DNA of 64,000 nucleotides, taken from positions 1 to 64,000 of the forward strand of contig JBFWUW010000021.1 in NCBI GenBank assembly GCA_050247075.1, written 5' to 3'. Shown one piece after another: positions 60,147-64,000 of this stretch. The stretch comes from JBFWUW01 sp050247075 (GTDB lineage Bacteria > Planctomycetota > Planctomycetia > Pirellulales > JBFWUW01). How positions within the stretch are numbered: the stretch's first letter is position 1; each line of letters opens with the position of its first letter. The notes below the pieces were generated by a model that saw nothing but the letters and a program-made list of their open reading frames with translations, did not search any database and was not told the origin of the DNA. A program made the translations under genes and the position numbers.

Positions 60147-63100
60147 ACATCATCCGTCTGGATTTGCTGGCTTATGGGCCGTTCGACCGGCAGTCCCTGG
60201 ACTTTGGCACCAACGGCGGGCTGCACATCGTTTACGGGCCGAACGAGGCGGGCAAGAGCTCGGCGTTACGAGCCTTGCGCGGCTTGCTGTTTGGGATCGA
60301 GGAACGGACGGACGATGCTTTCCGCCACGACAACAAGTCCTTGCGCATCGGGGCCACGCTGGCCGTGGGCGACAAAGGGCGGCTGGAATGCGTCCGCCGC
60401 AAGGGGCGCAAGGATACCCTGCGCGATGGCGACGACGACAAACCGCTCAACCCTGCGCAACTGCAGCGCATGTTGGGTGGGGTGACGGAAGAGCTGTTCA
60501 AGACCATGTTTGGCATTTCGCACCAAACGCTGATCGAGGGGGGCGGAGAGATCGCCAAGGGAGAAGGAGAGATCGGCAGCCTGCTGTTTTCCGCCGCGGG
60601 CGGGCTGGCCCGGTTGCAAGCAGCGCAGCGCGAACTGGAAAGCGAAGCCGACACCCTGTTCACGCCGCGGGCTTCCAGCAAGACGATCAACCAGCAATTG
60701 TCGGAATTGGACAAAACCCGCAAGCACATCAAAGAACTGCAACTGACTCCGCAAGAGTGGAGCACGCACGACGCCGCCCTGCACGCGGCCCGCGACCTTC
60801 GCGATTCCTTGGAGCGGCGGCTGAATGAAATGCATGTCAAGAAGTCCCGCTTGGAGCGGTATCTCAACGCGCTGCCGGCGGTCACGCAGCGCAGCGAGGC
60901 GTTGGCAAAATTACAGCCGTTGCTAAGTGCCAGGCTGCTGCGGAATACGTTTGCCACCGATCGGTTTGAGGCTGGCAAGTCTCGCCATGCGGCAGCGGAG
61001 AAAGCCATTGCCGAGCAAGAGAGACTGTCTGCGCTGGACGAACAATTGGCCGGTCTCTCCCCCGCCGAAGGGCTGCTGCACCAGGCAGGTGCTATCGACG
61101 GCCTGTACCGCCAACTGACCGAGTACACCTCGGCGGTGCGCGACCGGCCAGGGATTGTGCTGGAGCGCTCGCAACACGAATCGCAAGCCGCCGAAGCGCT
61201 GCGGCGATTGGGCCGCGGCCTGGCGGACGATGGGCAAGGCTCGCCCCGATTGACCGACCCGCAGCGCGCACAGATTGAAGAACTGGCGCAGCGGCACGGC
61301 GCGCTAGAGCAATCGGTGCGTGAGTCTTCCAAGCGGGTCGATCAACTCCGCTTGGACCTTGCTCAGTTCGAACAAAGGCAAGCCGCGCTTCCGTCGCCGC
61401 GCGAAGTTGAACCGCTGCGCCGCTTGCTGCGAAAGGCCGAACAGCAAGGCGACCTGGCCCACGAACTGGCTGCCGCCGAAGACGCACTCCGCCGCCAACA
61501 GGCCGAGTCTGACCTAGCCTTTCAACGGCTAGGCCTTTGGACCGGCGAACAACAAGCGTTGTTGGCGGCCGCGCTGCCGGGCGAAGAGACGATCGAACGT
61601 TTTCAAGAAGAATTGGCCGAACAGCAGCGCGAGCTGAAACAATTACAGGGTGATCGCGAAGCCCAGCAGCAACAGATTGGCCAGTTGCAGGCGCAGATCG
61701 AACAGGTTGGCCATACCGGCCCGGTCCCCAGCGATGAAGACTTGCGGCAGGCCCGCGACAAGCGTGATGCAGGCTGGCGGCTGATCCGCGCGGCCTGGCA
61801 AGGCGGGGCTGGCCCGGCGGACACCGAGGCCGAATACGTCGCTTCCTTCCCAGGCAGCAACAACCTGGCCACGGCTTACGAAGCGGCGGTACGGGCAGCC
61901 GACGAACTGGTGGACCGGTTACGGCGCGAGGCCGAACGCGTCGAACGGTACGCCGCCGCGCAGGCCAGTCTGCGGCAGCAAGAGCAACAACGGGCACGGC
62001 TGGATGAGGGCCTGCATCGCACCGTCCAGGAGTTGCAATCGCTCCGTGACGATTGGAATGCACAGTGGCAGCCCTTTCCCCTTACACCGCTGCCGCCGCG
62101 CGAGATGCTGGCCTGGCTGCGCAAACAGCAAAAGTGGGCCGCCGATTGCCGCCAGTTGCACACCGCCAGCCAGAATGCCGCCAGCTTGCGAGCCAAGATC
62201 GAAAGCTTTCAATCCGAGTTGGACGCCGGGCTGTCATCCGTCGGGGAGACGCCCGCTGTGTCTTCACTAGACACGTCCTCGCTGGAAAAATTGACGGCCC
62301 AAGCCGCTACGTTTTGCCAGTCGCAAGATAGTCTGCAACAGCAGCACGCGGAGCTGAATCGCGACCTGCTGCGCGTGCGCGCGGAATTGCAGGCAGCCAC
62401 CGCGCAAGCGGCTTCCGCCGAGCGTGATCGGGCCGAGTGGCTGCAAGCCTGGGGCCGGGAGATTGGCGGGCTGGGACTGGCCGAAAATGCCTCTCCCACG
62501 CAAGCCCGCGAGGTAATCAAGCGGCTGGATGAATGGTCGAAGGCGATGGCCGCCATCGCGGCTCTGACGCCGCGGATCGAGGAAATCGACAGCTTTTGCG
62601 GTCGCTTCGCGCGAGAAACGCAGGCCCTACTGTCGGCGGTTTCGCCCGACAAGGCCGGCACGCCGCCCGAGCTTGCCATTGCCGATCTGAACGCGCGGTT
62701 GAAGCAGGCTCAATCGCAACGCCAGCGCCGCGACGATCTGCGGGAGCGCCGCCAACAAGCGGCCGACAACCTGGCCCAGGCCGAGCGCACCGTCCGCGAG
62801 AAAGACCGCCTGCTGGCCCAACTCTGCGAAGAGGCGGGCTGCCAACACGCCGACGAACTGGCCGCGGCCGAGGAACATTCACAACAGCGTGCCCGGCTAG
62901 AGAGCGAGCTGGATCGGCTCAACCGCCAATTGGCCGAGCTGGCCCGCGGCGAACCTTTGCCTACGTTTCTGGAGGCCGCCACGGCATTGCCGGCGGACCA
63001 GCTGGAGGCCGAACTGCTACGCCTGCAGGGCCAGATTCAAGAAGCAGTGCGCGAGAAAGAAGCGGCCGCGGAGCAATTCGTGACCGAGCGCAACTGGCTG

Positions 63101-63694
63101 CAAGAGCGGAACGGCGCGGAGCAAGCCGCCGAAGAGGCCGAGCGCGCCCAGGGGTTGCTGGCCGCATTGTCATCCAACGTGCGGCATTACGCCCGCGTGC
63201 GCCTGGCTTCGGCCGCTTTGCGGCGGGCCATCGAACGCTACCGCGAGAAAAACCAAGATCCCTTGCTCGCCCGCGCCAGCCAGACCTTCGCCGAATTGAC
63301 CGGCGGGGCGTTTCAAGGCCTGCGGGCCGACACCGACGAAGATGGCAAGCAGGTGCTGTTGGGGGTCCGCGAAAAAACCGCGGAAACGGTGCGGGTAGAA
63401 CAAATGAGTGACGGCACCGCCGATCAGCTCTACCTGGCGCTGCGGCTGGCCAGCCTGGAGCGCTACCGCGAACAGCACGACCCGCCGCCGTTCATCGTGG
63501 ACGACATTCTGATCCGCTTTGACGACGGCCGCTCGCTCGCCACGTTGCGGGCGTTGGCCCAACTGGCCCAACGGATGCAAGTCATCTTCTTCACGCACCA
63601 CCAGCATCTCTTGGACCTGGCCGGCCAGCATCTGCCCGCCGACGCCTGGACCCGTCACGAACTAGACAGCCGGCAACAACCGGCGACGGTTTGA
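60143..63694 (+). CDS. YhaN-like SMC-type ATPase (SbcC family)
   Basis: A 1183-residue ABC-ATPase of the YhaN/SbcC kind. The Walker A loop is GPNEAGKSS at 32-40. Long coiled coils with Gln/Glu/Arg-rich heptads fill most of 190-1040. The C-terminal head has the signature-like MSDGTADQLYLALRLA followed by IVDDILIRFDD (Walker B). It works with YhaO, probably in DNA end processing or repair. ATG 60143 overlaps the YhaO stop by four bases; an earlier start at 60113 is not needed. Confidence 0.93.
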   Translation: MNIIRLDLLAYGPFDRQSLDFGTNGGLHIVYGPNEAGKSSALRALRGLLFGIEERTDDAFRHDNKSLRIGATLAVGDKGRLECVRRKGRKDTLRDGDDDKPLNPAQLQRMLGGVTEELFKTMFGISHQTLIEGGGEIAKGEGEIGSLLFSAAGGLARLQAAQRELESEADTLFTPRASSKTINQQLSELDKTRKHIKELQLTPQEWSTHDAALHAARDLRDSLERRLNEMHVKKSRLERYLNALPAVTQRSEALAKLQPLLSARLLRNTFATDRFEAGKSRHAAAEKAIAEQERLSALDEQLAGLSPAEGLLHQAGAIDGLYRQLTEYTSAVRDRPGIVLERSQHESQAAEALRRLGRGLADDGQGSPRLTDPQRAQIEELAQRHGALEQSVRESSKRVDQLRLDLAQFEQRQAALPSPREVEPLRRLLRKAEQQGDLAHELAAAEDALRRQQAESDLAFQRLGLWTGEQQALLAAALPGEETIERFQEELAEQQRELKQLQGDREAQQQQIGQLQAQIEQVGHTGPVPSDEDLRQARDKRDAGWRLIRAAWQGGAGPADTEAEYVASFPGSNNLATAYEAAVRAADELVDRLRREAERVERYAAAQASLRQQEQQRARLDEGLHRTVQELQSLRDDWNAQWQPFPLTPLPPREMLAWLRKQQKWAADCRQLHTASQNAASLRAKIESFQSELDAGLSSVGETPAVSSLDTSSLEKLTAQAATFCQSQDSLQQQHAELNRDLLRVRAELQAATAQAASAERDRAEWLQAWGREIGGLGLAENASPTQAREVIKRLDEWSKAMAAIAALTPRIEEIDSFCGRFARETQALLSAVSPDKAGTPPELAIADLNARLKQAQSQRQRRDDLRERRQQAADNLAQAERTVREKDRLLAQLCEEAGCQHADELAAAEEHSQQRARLESELDRLNRQLAELARGEPLPTFLEAATALPADQLEAELLRLQGQIQEAVREKEAAAEQFVTERNWLQERNGAEQAAEEAERAQGLLAALSSNVRHYARVRLASAALRRAIERYREKNQDPLLARASQTFAELTGGAFQGLRADTDEDGKQVLLGVREKTAETVRVEQMSDGTADQLYLALRLASLERYREQHDPPPFIVDDILIRFDDGRSLATLRALAQLAQRMQVIFFTHHQHLLDLAGQHLPADAWTRHELDSRQQPATV

Positions 63695-64000
63695 CGGGCC
63701 AAGGAAACGCCCGCGACGCAAGCAACTCCGTTGCGCGAACTTCAGCGCAAACGTTGATCGGGCTTTCGTGGGCCAATGCCCATGCAACGGCCACGTTTCT
63801 CGCCAATGGAATAATGTTGACGCACAAACCCACTTTTAATGCAGGCCAAAAAACGGTGGATTCTCTGCGGCACAGTCGCCGCTCTAGCCCTTAAATGTCG
63901 AATCGCCACCTCTTGGACTTGCTGAATAGGCGGCCAACGGAAAGGCATCGAAGGCGACATAACACTCTATTGTGTAATGCCTTACGGCATTAACACTAAT
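63695..64000. other. 306-base end of window, no gene found
   Basis: No protein of recognisable family is encoded. A short minus-strand frame at 63742-63960 (72 codons) has no clear features and no ribosome binding site. A hairpin TAATGCC-TTAC-GGCATTA lies at 63975-63992 (7-pair stem, 4-base loop). Confidence 0.55.
63975..63992. repeat. Short palindrome at the window end
   Basis: TAATGCC and GGCATTA frame a TTAC loop. The window begins with TGCCTTTCGGCA, a similar short hairpin core with a TTTC loop, so a small repeat family may exist, but two degenerate short copies are weak evidence. Confidence 0.4.

Noticed and set aside
61092..62063. Minus-strand frame of 323 codons over the YhaN gene
   Set aside because: Antisense reading of coiled-coil DNA with unnatural Arg/Pro/Ala content.
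63742..63960. Minus-strand 72-codon frame at the window end
   Set aside because: No start signal, no hydrophobic pattern, and Arg/Pro-rich shadow composition.

Overview
The window looks like chromosomal DNA of a planctomycete, most likely from the Pirellulales or a relative. This rests on gene content, not on any marker gene. The content includes a zinc-ribbon protein with an MJ0042-like N-terminus, ECF sigma factors beside Ser/Thr kinases or VWA proteins, a FabZ-ACP-FabZ-FabF block, FG-GAP/ASPIC, DUF4129 and DUF4838 proteins, ThuA and Gfo/Idh proteins, and a YhaO/YhaN pair. Many starts lack a strong Shine-Dalgarno. I saw no rRNA, tRNA, CRISPR array, prophage or transposase, so the window reads as ordinary chromosome with dispersed non-coding repeats.

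Layout. 0.6-1.8 kb: argG. 1.8-14.7 kb, all on the minus strand: zinc-ribbon membrane protein, TlpA-like thioredoxin protein, membrane protein, B12-binding radical SAM protein, a TPR-like protein with an Hsp90 family protein, an FG-GAP lipoprotein, ThuA, Gfo/Idh oxidoreductase. 15-16.7 kb: PlsC-like acyltransferase and CdsA, consecutive steps of phospholipid synthesis. 16.9-23.9 kb, minus: ECF sigma factor with a VWA membrane protein, a DUF4129 protein, TsaC, NnrE. 24-27 kb, plus: FabZ, ACP, FabZ, FabF. 27.2-30.9 kb: YhaM-like exoribonuclease and RNase R. 30.9-33.1 kb: orphan sugar-binding lipoprotein, zinc-ribbon protein, lone receiver domain. 33.6-37.5 kb: sdhCAB. 37.7-42.5 kb, plus: aspartate kinase, two DhnA-type aldolase paralogues, a STAS protein, an ATP-grasp protein. 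42.5-48.9 kb: Ser/Thr kinase, ECF sigma factor, giant kinase-STAND-TPR protein. 48.9-50.5 kb: lipoprotein and two small membrane proteins. 50.9-58.6 kb: a subtilase with a type IV pilin-like N-terminus, a TrhO-pseudouridine synthase fusion, aldo/keto reductase, DUF4838 protein. 58.9-63.7 kb: YhaO/YhaN.

The most interesting items are the pilin-headed subtilase; the aspartate kinase locus with one apparently active and one lysine-less aldolase; the Hsp90-TPR pair; the TrhO-RluA fusion; the four-gene fatty-acyl block with an enlarged ACP; and several families of dispersed inverted repeats at gene ends, some of which supply the C-terminal residues of proteins.

Limits: all family calls were made by eye from motifs. 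No database search, alignment or folding was run. Where an internal start fits better I give it and say why.
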